Origin: Argonema galeatum A003/A1
Lineage (GTDB): Bacteria; Cyanobacteriota; Cyanobacteriia; Cyanobacteriales; Aerosakkonemataceae
Assembly: GCF_023333595.1 (NCBI RefSeq)
Contig: NZ_JAIQZM010000021.1
Span: 38,209 to 102,208 of the forward strand
Reading direction: 5' to 3'
DNA: 64,000 nt
In this document: piece by piece, positions 47,818 to 56,224 of the stretch
How positions within the stretch are numbered: position 1 is the first letter of the stretch
How the letters are laid out: every line of letters begins with the position of its first letter
Made by a program: the position numbers and the translations under genes
Notes under the pieces: generated by a model
What the model was told of the DNA's origin: nothing
The model's input: only the letters and a program-made list of their open reading frames with translations
The model's database searches: none

Positions 47818-48878
47818 ACTCCCGATGGAAATGGTATTTTCCTCTAGTCCTCAGTCTAGTCTTGGCAACAGCAGAACGGGGAACAGCTAGCAATGCTGCC
47901 ACAGCCGGATTGATTGTCGAAACTGAGGGTAAAGTGCTGCTCAAGCGTCAGGGATGGCTGGATTACTGCCCCACATTTGTTGGGACTCAGCTTTATCCCG
48001 GCGACGAACTGCTAGCGGAGTCGGGAGCAACAGTAACCGTTCTCTGTGCCGATCTAACTCCTTTAAAATTATCCTCTGGTGAAACATGGTACTTAGCCGA
48101 TAGCAATCCGCCAGAAAATCCGCAGCCCAGAGGTGGTCGTAAAGTCCCGCCGAGAGGCGATATTAACCCGCTGATTCCTTATATTATCAGCCCCCGCAGC
48201 ACTTTCCTAGTTACTGAAAAACCTACCTTGCGTTGGAATGGGGTGCCTGGTGCTACCCGTTACAAAGTAAGCGTCATGAGTGACGAAGATGTGCTTTGGG
48301 AGGAGGAAAGTACTGCAACTGAGATTGTTTATCCGGGTGAGCCACCCTTGGAATTGGGAGTTGATTATTTATTGATTGTCAATACTGATACAGGTGCATC
48401 CTCTTGTGAGGAAAATTTGCCGTCTCTGGGATTTAGCTTACTCGATGAAACCAAAGCAACTCTTGTGCGCTATTCAGTAGAGCGACTAACTAACTTGAAT
48501 TTAGCTTCCGAAGCTCTAGCCCTTGCTTTAGCGCATCTCTATATTGGATATGAATTAAAGGCGGAGGCGCAAGAGACGTTAGAGGTTTTGGTGAAGCAGG
48601 GAAATCAAACAGCAGCAGTTTACTCTACGCTGGGCGCACTCTACGAGGATGTGGGACTGAGCAGACTGGCATTGACTCGCTATTCTAGAGCAGCAGAACT
48701 TTCGGTAGCGGTTGGGGATTTAGAAGGGCAAGCTGTGGCTGCTGCGGGTTTGGGAGAAGTTTATCAGACTATTGGGAACATTGAAGCTGCAAAACACTGG
48801 TTAACTCAAGCGCGAGACAAGTTTGCAGCTTTGGGGGATACAGAACGGATGAAGGAATTAGAGAACTGGCTTAATTAA
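47814..48878 (+). CDS. secreted protein with Ig-like and TPR regions
   Basis: 354 residues, ATG 47814 overlapping the kinase stop. A signal peptide (WYFPLVLSLVLATAERGTA) is followed by a FecR-like segment (VETEGKVLLKRQGW, YPGDELLAESGATVTVLCAD). Next is a beta-sandwich-like domain starting ISPRSTFLVTEKPTLRWNGV, and then helical TPR-type repeats (ALALALAHLYIGYELKAEAQ, AVYSTLGALYEDVGLSRLAL). From the ISPRSTF region on it is paralogous to the N-terminal part of the CHAT protein that follows. It may act as an extracytoplasmic partner of the kinase TPR. No enzymatic motif is visible. Confidence 0.82.
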   Translation: MNSRWKWYFPLVLSLVLATAERGTASNAATAGLIVETEGKVLLKRQGWLDYCPTFVGTQLYPGDELLAESGATVTVLCADLTPLKLSSGETWYLADSNPPENPQPRGGRKVPPRGDINPLIPYIISPRSTFLVTEKPTLRWNGVPGATRYKVSVMSDEDVLWEEESTATEIVYPGEPPLELGVDYLLIVNTDTGASSCEENLPSLGFSLLDETKATLVRYSVERLTNLNLASEALALALAHLYIGYELKAEAQETLEVLVKQGNQTAAVYSTLGALYEDVGLSRLALTRYSRAAELSVAVGDLEGQAVAAAGLGEVYQTIGNIEAAKHWLTQARDKFAALGDTERMKELENWLN

Positions 48879-48901
48879 ACCTGTAAAGGAGAAAACAAAA
48901 A

Positions 48902-51900
48902 ATGCAAAGTTGGATAAAGAGGAAAACTTCCCACCGCGAAATTTTTTCCTATAACAAAGATTTATTTAGAGTTCCCGTGATCAGCCCCGAATCCACTTTC
49001 GTACTAACTGACAAGCCGAGGCTACGCTGGTGTCCTGTACCCCGTGCTACCCGTTATGTAGTAAGTGTTGTAAGTGGCGAAGATATAATCTGGCAAACTG
49101 AGGTGAACAATACTGAAGTGATTTACGCTGGTGAAGCACCCTTGGAGGTCGGATTTCACTACTCAGTGATTGTTGAAGCTGACGCCCCATATTATTATGA
49201 ACAGATTTTTGAACTTTCCCCCTCGGATGAAACCTTATATATTTATAAATTGGTTTCTGGTCTCTTATCTAAGACAAGCTTTCTTGAAAGGGGATTTCGG
49301 CTGCTTGATGAAAATAAATGCCAGTTGGTAGCATCAGCTGCCGAACGAGTTATTAACCTAGAATTAACTGATGAGAAGAAAGCCCTCGCGCTAGCAAAGC
49401 TTTACCTAAAAAATGGTTTGAGAGCCGAGGCAATAGAGACACTGGAAGGTTTGATAGGTTGTAGCGGCGCTGAAACGATAGAAACTCTAAAAGTTTCGAT
49501 AGAACAAGGAAGCCAAACAGCAGCTATTTACCTCGCACTAGCAGATCTATATAGCACCATAGCGATATTTCCATTGACTGTCTGTTACTGCTATTCTAAA
49601 GCACACGAAGTGGCGTCTGCTCAGCACGATGTAGAAAACCAAACAGCAGCTAAATTAGGGTTTACTTTATTTGGTGCGTTCCTAGACTTTGTTCTAATCA
49701 ACAAACGTTACGGACAATATCAGCAGCTACATGAAGCTCTCCGTCTCTGTGAAACTTTGGGGGATACGCAACGAGTCAGGAAAGCCAAATTTAAGATTAG
49801 ACATCTCCAAAAATATGCTCCGCAGGTTGGGTATGCACCCTTCCTAAGAATAGAGACTATAAATTGGCCGGATGACCCAGTAAAAACGAAACCTATTAAA
49901 CAGCCAGAGAAATTAAATATTAACTCAATCGGAGCAAAGTTTTTTGGGTTAGTTTTGGAAATATCTAATAAAGCTAATTATTTTAACTCCAAGACGGTGG
50001 TTAAGCATTTATGGAAAAAACTTCATATTAAAATAGAATTATTATATTTCGAGATAGTACATTTATGGGAAAAACTCTATATTAGAGCCAATTCATCGCA
50101 ACCAAAACGATACAAGCAGGCGCTAAAAGTTTACCGGGAGACAGTGAGAACAGTACAAAAGATATGGAAGCGCAAAAATCCCAGAAGGAAAGTAAAAACG
50201 CTCAATGACATGGGGATGGTCTGCCAAAAAATAGGGCAATACGAGCAAGCATTAGGATACTACCAGCGAGCGCTAGAAATAGCACAAGAAAGTGAGGATC
50301 GCACCAGCGTTGCCGAAACTTTTAACAACATTGGGGTATTCTACCAAAAACTGGGGCAATACCAACAGGCGCTGGAATTTTACCAACAGGCATTAACTCT
50401 CCAACTCGAAATCGGCGATCGCAATGGAGAAGCAAGTACTCTCAACAATATTGGGGTAGCTTACGAATCTATAGGAGACTACCAGCAGACGCTGGAATAT
50501 TACCGGCAGGCGCTGGCGATTTTGCCGGACTTCAGCGTAAGGAAAAAGAAAGATGTGATGCTCAATAACATTGGTGCAGTCTACCAAAAATTGGGGCAGC
50601 ACGAACGGGCGCTAGGCTTTTACCAGCAGGCGCTGCTTATCCGACAGGAAAATGGCCAAGGGACTGAAAAGGGAACATTTTATAACAATATTGGGGTAGT
50701 TCAGCAAGAACTAGAGCAACACCACCAGGCGTTGCAATCCTACCAGCAGGCATTAGTTATCGAGCAGGAAATTGGCGATCGGGCGGGGGAAGGAACAGCC
50801 CTGAACAACATTGGGGAAATCTACCGCATCTGGGAACAATATGAAAAGGCGCTGGAATATTATCGACAATCACTGGCTATTCAGCAGGAAATTAACAACA
50901 GAGCCGGAGAACAGTTAACACTGGCTAATATAGCCCTTGTCTACGAAAGCCAGGGCGATACAGCAGTTGCCATTAGCTTCTATCAACAGGCGATCTCTGT
51001 CACAGAATCTATTCAACGCGAACTAAAGATTGAAGAGTTGAAAGCCAGTTTTGCTAGTCAGCAGATAAATACTTATGAAAAGCTCATCATCCTGCTGAGG
51101 ACAGAAAGTCGCTTCCAAGAAGTCTTTAACTACATCGAACGTTCGCGGGCGAGAGCTTTCCTCGACCAGTTAGCAAATGGCCCGATTAACTTCCGCATTG
51201 GTGCTAACGCCAAAGTTTTACAGAAAGAGGAGAGGCTCAAAGCACAAATGGCATCCCTCCATATCAAACTGGCTAATCTATTAAAACAAGAGCGATCGCT
51301 CCAACATCAGATCTCTTCACTCCGTAGTGCCTTAGTCAAACTTCGCTCTCCTCTGAATAACAGCTTAGACACAGAAGCGATTGTTGAAGTGCAAAAACAA
51401 TTGAGCGATCGGGAAAAAGAATACACCAAGCTGCTAACCCAACTTAAACTGCAAAATCCTGAAATTGCCTCTTTAGTCAGCACTGATGTAGCCACCCTAG
51501 ATGAAATCCAAAGCTTACTTGACCCCGACACTACCCTGATCGAGTATTTCGTCACCGAAAACTTCACTCTCGCTTTTATCATCAAAAGTCAAGGTTTCGG
51601 GTGTATTGGCTTTAACGTCAATCGGCAAGATTTGACCAAGAAAATCGATGCGTTTCGTCGTTTCCCCAATTTAAACAACCCGTATCCGAAAAACCTGCAA
51701 CAGCTGTATGAATGGCTCATCACCCCACTTAAACCTCACCTGAACACTTCCCATTTAGCGATCGTCCCTCACGGCATTTTGCACTATCTGCCCTTTGCCG
51801 CCCTCACCGACGGACAGCGCTATCTGTGCGATGATTACTCCATAGTAACTCTCCCTTCTGCCAGCGTATTGCGCTTTCTGCCTTCTAAACGCAAGCCTTC

Positions 51901-52516
51901 CACGGGTAAAGTTTTAGCTTTAGGTAACCCCAGCACGACAGAACCGTTGCCTGCCCTGCATTATGCCGAACAGGAAGTCAATACTATTACACAACTTTAC
52001 GGCACCCAACCGCTAGTTGGTGCAGATGCCACTGAAACTGCCATATTCTCCCAAGCTGCAAGTGCTGAAATCTTACACATAGCGGCGCATGGGAAGTACA
52101 ATTCCCACAATCCCTTATTCAGTACCCTCTATCTTGCACCAGACGATCGACATGATGGACGCTTGGAAGTGCATGATATTTACGGGCTTGATTTGACATC
52201 AGCCACCAATTTGGTAGTTTTGAGCGCCTGCCAGACCCAACTGGGGGAATTGAGCAAAGGAGACGAAGTGGTAGGACTCAACAGAGCCTTTCTCTATGCC
52301 GGAACGCCCAGTGTAATGGCCAGCCTGTGGAGCGTCGATGACAAAGTAACAGGATTGTTAATGGAGCGATTCTACACCCATCTGCGGTCTGGGATGACTA
52401 AAGCGATCGCGCTGCGTCAAGCTCAGATGGATATACGAGCCGAGTATCCCCATCCTTATTATTGGGCTGCTTTTGTGTTGGTGGGAGATGGCGGTAGTAT
52501 GAACAACAATCAGTAG
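48902..52516 (+). CDS. TPR-CHAT protein (caspase-like protease candidate)
   Basis: 1204 residues, ATG 48902 with AAAGGAG upstream. The N-terminal 300 residues repeat the Ig-like/TPR region of the preceding secreted protein (ISPESTFVLTDKPRLRW) but lack its signal peptide. Residues about 420-690 carry at least six TPRs such as YQQALEFYQQALTLQLEIGD. Residues about 750-860 are a coiled coil. The C-terminal CHAT domain has both catalytic residues: His in LHIAAHGKYN (H1063) and Cys in VVLSACQTQLG (C1110), followed by GLNRAFLYAGTPSVMASLW and YYWAAFVLVGDGG. CHAT is a clan CD peptidase fold related to caspases and gingipains; several bacterial members are proteases in defence or cell-death systems. 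The complete dyad suggests activity. Last gene of the kinase/secreted-TPR/CHAT unit. Confidence 0.9.
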   Translation: MQSWIKRKTSHREIFSYNKDLFRVPVISPESTFVLTDKPRLRWCPVPRATRYVVSVVSGEDIIWQTEVNNTEVIYAGEAPLEVGFHYSVIVEADAPYYYEQIFELSPSDETLYIYKLVSGLLSKTSFLERGFRLLDENKCQLVASAAERVINLELTDEKKALALAKLYLKNGLRAEAIETLEGLIGCSGAETIETLKVSIEQGSQTAAIYLALADLYSTIAIFPLTVCYCYSKAHEVASAQHDVENQTAAKLGFTLFGAFLDFVLINKRYGQYQQLHEALRLCETLGDTQRVRKAKFKIRHLQKYAPQVGYAPFLRIETINWPDDPVKTKPIKQPEKLNINSIGAKFFGLVLEISNKANYFNSKTVVKHLWKKLHIKIELLYFEIVHLWEKLYIRANSSQPKRYKQALKVYRETVRTVQKIWKRKNPRRKVKTLNDMGMVCQKIGQYEQALGYYQRALEIAQESEDRTSVAETFNNIGVFYQKLGQYQQALEFYQQALTLQLEIGDRNGEASTLNNIGVAYESIGDYQQTLEYYRQALAILPDFSVRKKKDVMLNNIGAVYQKLGQHERALGFYQQALLIRQENGQGTEKGTFYNNIGVVQQELEQHHQALQSYQQALVIEQEIGDRAGEGTALNNIGEIYRIWEQYEKALEYYRQSLAIQQEINNRAGEQLTLANIALVYESQGDTAVAISFYQQAISVTESIQRELKIEELKASFASQQINTYEKLIILLRTESRFQEVFNYIERSRARAFLDQLANGPINFRIGANAKVLQKEERLKAQMASLHIKLANLLKQERSLQHQISSLRSALVKLRSPLNNSLDTEAIVEVQKQLSDREKEYTKLLTQLKLQNPEIASLVSTDVATLDEIQSLLDPDTTLIEYFVTENFTLAFIIKSQGFGCIGFNVNRQDLTKKIDAFRRFPNLNNPYPKNLQQLYEWLITPLKPHLNTSHLAIVPHGILHYLPFAALTDGQRYLCDDYSIVTLPSASVLRFLPSKRKPSTGKVLALGNPSTTEPLPALHYAEQEVNTITQLYGTQPLVGADATETAIFSQAASAEILHIAAHGKYNSHNPLFSTLYLAPDDRHDGRLEVHDIYGLDLTSATNLVVLSACQTQLGELSKGDEVVGLNRAFLYAGTPSVMASLWSVDDKVTGLLMERFYTHLRSGMTKAIALRQAQMDIRAEYPHPYYWAAFVLVGDGGSMNNNQ

Positions 52517-52653
52517 ACACCGTTTTTGTCCAAAGTTCAATATCCCCAAAACTCAAATATACTCAAACTAAACTAAATATCAATCAAGTCTAAATTTTAA
52601 TTAAATACCAATAAATTATTAACAGAAAATATTCTAATATTTTCAAATATAAA

Positions 52654-52758
52654 ACTTACGCACTCAGATCCCCCTAGCTCCCCTTAAAAAGGGGACTTTA
52701 GAAGTTCCCCCCTTTTTAAGGGGGGCTAGGGGGGCAAAACCTTGGTTTTTGCGTAAGT
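52654..52758. repeat. MITE-like inverted repeat (acttacgca ends)
   Basis: Ends acttacgca and tgcgtaagt are inverted. Inside, ccccctagctccccttaaaaagggg pairs with cccctttttaaggggggctagggg. It lies between the convergent CHAT and agrE genes and may terminate both. The type recurs in cyanobacterial genomes. Confidence 0.8.
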
Positions 52759-52767
52759 CCTACTTGT

Positions 52768-54882
52768 TTAAACGGTGTGAGTAGCGCGATAAGGACTGGT
52801 CAATTTATCCAATTGTTGGACTAACAAACTGAGGAATAATCCGACATCTGTGACGACGCCGACGGATTCGATCGAACCCCGATCGCTCAATTTCGTCACT
52901 ACAGCTGGGTTAATATCGACACAAACCATCTTCACTCCAGCAGGTGTCATATTGCCCACACCGATCGAATGCAGCATGGAAGACAGCATCAAAATCATGT
53001 CTGCACCTTCCAACAACCGGGCATACTCTTCCTGCGCCTTAATCAAATCCATCTGAGTATCCGGCAATGGGCCATCATCTCTGATCGAACCGGCAAGGGC
53101 GAATGGTATGTTGTTGCGAACGCACTCGTACATCACCCCGTTGTCAATCATGCCTAGTTCAACAGCTTTGGGAATACTACCGCAGCGACGGATGGCGTTA
53201 ATTACCTTCAGGTGGTGTCGGTGTCCGCCTCGCACGGCGACGCCGCGTTTCATATCCACACCCAAAGATGTACCCATCGTGGATTGTTCGATGTCGTGGA
53301 CTGCGATCGCATTTCCGCCCAACAACGCCTGGACATAACCTTCCCGAATCAGATGGGACAGATGTTCGCCACCGCCAGTATGAATTACTACCGGCCCTGC
53401 CGTTACCACTACTTTGCCGTTTTGGTCGCGAATTTGGCGCAGTTCCCAGGCGATTTGTTCCACAACCAATTCCACCCGACGTTCGCTGGAAACACCTGAC
53501 CCCATAAAGCTGAATTCTTGGGTATTCCGTTGTTCGCGGGATTCCGTTTTGCGGATCGTGCGGATACCTTCCACACCCACAATTACGTCTTCCCCCACTT
53601 CCAGATCCCGCAGCAGCTTACAGCGAGCCACTGGGCTATCAGAGCTGTAAGTAATTGCGATCGCGCCATCCATGCGCTGATTTTGCACCTTCACCCACTG
53701 ACCATTCACCCGCACTTCCGTCGGATAAATAGTAGTAACATAAAAATCATCGGGAGCCACACCATTTTGGATGACAGGTTGGGTGTTGACATCGCAAACT
53801 TCTTGCGGCGGAGGTAAAGCACCCAAGTCGATCAACAGGCTCATAATCTCTTCCATGATTTCATGAGAAGGAGCCGATACCTTCACATCTGCCGAAGAGG
53901 TACTTTGTCGTTGTTCTCCCAAATTGAAATTGAGAACTTGGAAACTACCGCCGTTTTCCACAACCAAGTCTAAGGCGCGACTGATCAGACCGGAGTCCAG
54001 CAAGTGACCTTCCATCCGAATCGTGCGACTTTCCACCGATACATTGGCGTGAACTTCCGTCCCCACAGGTTCCGTCACCCGCAGCGTCAGGCACTTAGCA
54101 GCCCCACCAGCTTTGAGAAATTCCGTTAGCGACGTTTGTATTACCTGAAAGCCAGCGTCAGTCAAGCGCTGTTTCAAACTGTCACTCGTCTTGTTCATAA
54201 TGACAACGCTATCCACGTTGACCGCATTACAAGCGAAATTGACAGCATCCGCTTCCTCAATAGCAATCCGCTTTTCTGGCGGAACCCGCATTTCAATCAT
54301 GCGATTCGAGTAAGAATCAAATGCTGGTGGATAGTAGAGCAAATAGCCGCCAGCCAGAGGACAGAAGCAGGTATCCAGGTGATAGAACCGCTCATCTGTA
54401 AGCCGCAGCGAAAGTACCTCTATATCGAGCCATTTTGCCAGGTACGGGTGGGAGTCGAGTTCCGATCGGAAGCCGTATCCCGCCCACAACCAGCGCCCTT
54501 CCCGGTCTAGCAGGGCGTCACCAGCACCTTCAAAGGGCAGGTCTTTCGGCAGTTCGTAAACGGTGTAGCCTTGTGAGGAGAACCACTCTTTGAAATAAGG
54601 TTCTTCCCCTTGTCGTTCTTTGTGGTAAAAGCGACTGAGGACGACGTTTTGACCCAAGACTAGACCGGCGTTAGCGGTAAACACCAGATCGGGCCAACCC
54701 TTTTGGGGTTTGACCAAATCCACAACGGCGTGGTCTTTGAGGATGTGATGAAGATTTTGCCACTGTTCGACGGCCCGATCGCGGGAGGATTTGTGAATAT
54801 TCCCTTCCATCCAGGGATTGATCACATAATCTACGTCGTAGTGGTCGGGCGGGCACATGAGGAAGCGAATCGGAGAATTCAT
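52768..54882 (-). CDS. agrE: arginine dihydrolase / ornithine cyclodeaminase-like bifunctional protein (AgrE/ArgZ)
   Basis: 704 residues from ATG 54882 (MNSPIRFLMCPP); an in-frame upstream start would add 21 residues. The N-terminal domain is a guanidine-group-modifying fold. It holds the substrate loop FTANAGLVLG (N71), H168 in FYHLDT and the catalytic C264 in GGAAKCLTL, matching the positions known for AgrE/ArgZ. It converts arginine to ornithine, CO2 and 2 NH3. The C-terminal domain contains the LOR/SDH-type region and a Rossmann segment ending in DVGLFLSLLVQQLD; in Anabaena AgrE it makes proline from ornithine. It links cyanophycin/arginine breakdown to nitrogen supply. A GTA-N8-TAC site lies 68 bases upstream. 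Confidence 0.95.
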   Translation of the reverse strand: MNSPIRFLMCPPDHYDVDYVINPWMEGNIHKSSRDRAVEQWQNLHHILKDHAVVDLVKPQKGWPDLVFTANAGLVLGQNVVLSRFYHKERQGEEPYFKEWFSSQGYTVYELPKDLPFEGAGDALLDREGRWLWAGYGFRSELDSHPYLAKWLDIEVLSLRLTDERFYHLDTCFCPLAGGYLLYYPPAFDSYSNRMIEMRVPPEKRIAIEEADAVNFACNAVNVDSVVIMNKTSDSLKQRLTDAGFQVIQTSLTEFLKAGGAAKCLTLRVTEPVGTEVHANVSVESRTIRMEGHLLDSGLISRALDLVVENGGSFQVLNFNLGEQRQSTSSADVKVSAPSHEIMEEIMSLLIDLGALPPPQEVCDVNTQPVIQNGVAPDDFYVTTIYPTEVRVNGQWVKVQNQRMDGAIAITYSSDSPVARCKLLRDLEVGEDVIVGVEGIRTIRKTESREQRNTQEFSFMGSGVSSERRVELVVEQIAWELRQIRDQNGKVVVTAGPVVIHTGGGEHLSHLIREGYVQALLGGNAIAVHDIEQSTMGTSLGVDMKRGVAVRGGHRHHLKVINAIRRCGSIPKAVELGMIDNGVMYECVRNNIPFALAGSIRDDGPLPDTQMDLIKAQEEYARLLEGADMILMLSSMLHSIGVGNMTPAGVKMVCVDINPAVVTKLSDRGSIESVGVVTDVGLFLSLLVQQLDKLTSPYRATHTV

Positions 54883-54949
54883 AAAATCTTCACAGGTGAA
54901 ATAGACGCAAAAACGCTTATTGGATACAGACTTTCTATGTTCCAATTCT

Positions 54950-54963
54950 GTAGAACTTGTTAC
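54950..54963 (-). promoter_or_regulatory. possible NtcA-binding site upstream of agrE
   Basis: The palindrome GTA-N8-TAC (gtagaacttgttac) matches the NtcA consensus. On the reverse strand a weak -10-like tgtatc begins about 22 bases downstream, roughly the spacing of class II NtcA promoters. Six fixed bases arise by chance every 4 kb or so, so the support is the gene's role in nitrogen metabolism. Confidence 0.4.
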
Positions 54964-55048
54964 AAAAACTTTGCCTCACCAATATGATGAAAGTCGGCGA
55001 TCGAGGCTAATGTCTATTTTATTACTTGCAGGCTACATGGGCTAGGGA

Positions 55049-55077
55049 AGTCAAAAGTCAAAAGTCAAAAGTCAAAA
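55049..55077 (+). repeat. heptamer tandem repeat (gtcaaaa)
   Basis: About four copies of gtcaaaa precede the cyclase gene. The inverted form (gactttt units) occurs at 56048-56070 just after it, so the gene is flanked by inverted short tandem repeats. Confidence 0.75.
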
Positions 55078-55157
55078 GAAAGAAGGGGAACTTGGGCATA
55101 GGGAGGGGGCAAAGGATTAACCTGGAAACAAGTCCTGTCGAATGCACAAAGGTTGCC

Positions 55158-56015
55158 ATGTCTGAGAGCCTAGTTACAATGGTGTTCACTGACTTAGTTA
55201 GCTCTACTGCTATCAAACTCAAGTTACCTGGTAGCGATATCACAGAATCCAACCGCATTTACAGAGATACGATTCTTTTGCCGCACAGAGGGCGCGTTGA
55301 AGACACTATCGCTGCTTACGGCGGACGGAAGGTGGAAACTATAGGCGATGCTTTTTTTCTCGTCTTCGGTAGCCCCGTCCAAGCTCTACAGTGGGCGATC
55401 GCTATTCAATTGAGCCACATTAACGATCCGATTCCTACCCCATTAGGGCCGCTGCAAGTCACAATTGGAATGCACACCGGCAATCCGCTTCCCGATGGGG
55501 ATAAATTCATCGGTCACGAAGTGGACTATACCGCCCGTGTCGCCACACTTGCCAGCGCTGGGCAAATCCTGCTCTCGGAGGTGACGGAAGTGTTGGTGCG
55601 CCTCTCCCACAGCGGTGGTTTTGGGATACATCGGCATAGCGATCGTAATTTGAAAGGCATTGGCTCTGTACCCATCTTTGAAGTTCTTTACAATAACAAA
55701 CAGCCCCAGCCCCTCAAGGACAATTTAAAATCACAGGAACTGAAAAATATTCAGGAAACTGTCTCTGTCGTTCAAACTGCTTTAGCAACTAAGATGCAAA
55801 CAGTAAACCCGATCTCCTCTATATCTCCTGAGATCCGAAAAAAGTTAGAAACTTCGCTAGCGGTTATTATTGGCCCGATCGCTAAAATCCTTGTCGAACA
55901 AATTTTAGAACAAGCATCCACTCCTGAAGATTTAGTACAACGATTGCTTGTTCACGTCCCAGAATCGTCTCGCAATCACTTTAAAGAGCAGACAAAAATT
56001 ATATTCAAAAAATAG
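55158..56015 (+). CDS. class III adenylate/guanylate cyclase-like protein
   Basis: 285 residues from ATG 55158 (MSESLVTMVFTDL); the frame extends upstream through a low-complexity repeat that is probably non-coding. The cyclase homology domain (residues 1-190) has the metal-binding D12 in FTDLVSST and D64 in VETIGDAFFLVFG, and GMHTG. The residue that selects the base is Glu (E60 in KVETIGD), as in guanylate cyclases, not the Lys of adenylate cyclases. The transition-state Asn of the VNxAxR motif is Asp here (EVDYTARVA), while Arg is kept. The C-terminal 95 residues are helical without a known motif. Activity and nucleotide are therefore uncertain. No sensor domain and no membrane segment. Confidence 0.82.
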   Translation: MSESLVTMVFTDLVSSTAIKLKLPGSDITESNRIYRDTILLPHRGRVEDTIAAYGGRKVETIGDAFFLVFGSPVQALQWAIAIQLSHINDPIPTPLGPLQVTIGMHTGNPLPDGDKFIGHEVDYTARVATLASAGQILLSEVTEVLVRLSHSGGFGIHRHSDRNLKGIGSVPIFEVLYNNKQPQPLKDNLKSQELKNIQETVSVVQTALATKMQTVNPISSISPEIRKKLETSLAVIIGPIAKILVEQILEQASTPEDLVQRLLVHVPESSRNHFKEQTKIIFKK

Positions 56016-56047
56016 TTTTTCTTTTTTTCAGTCTCAAGCTCCTTCTT

Positions 56048-56070
56048 TACTTTTTGACTTTTGACTTTTA
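56048..56070 (-). repeat. heptamer tandem repeat, inverted (gactttt)
   Basis: Inverted counterpart of the gtcaaaa tract before the cyclase gene. Confidence 0.65.
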
Positions 56071-56129
56071 ATATCAAATCCGTCTACGTCGGAATTGTTC
56101 GTTTTTCCCCTCTGCCCCTCTCTCCTTCT

Positions 56130-56154
56130 CCCCTCCCCGTGGGACGGGGAGGGG
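56130..56154. repeat. GC-rich hairpin cccctccccg/cggggagggg
   Basis: A 10-bp perfect stem with a five-base loop in a pyrimidine-rich stretch between the convergent cyclase and DUF3365 genes. It is a common short repeat type and may block read-through. Confidence 0.65.
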
Positions 56155-56224
56155 TAGGGGGTGGGGTTGCCCCTCTGCGGCCATAATGATTCAGACACAA
56201 CCGTAAACGATATAACTTTTGACT

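Noticed and set aside
53108..53817. Several forward frames inside agrE
   Set aside because: Antisense shadows of a conserved enzyme gene with verified catalytic residues.
55026..55157. N-terminal extension of the cyclase gene through gtcaaaa repeats
   Set aside because: Needs a TTG start, encodes low-complexity Lys/Ser/Val sequence, and the domain starts cleanly at ATG 55158.
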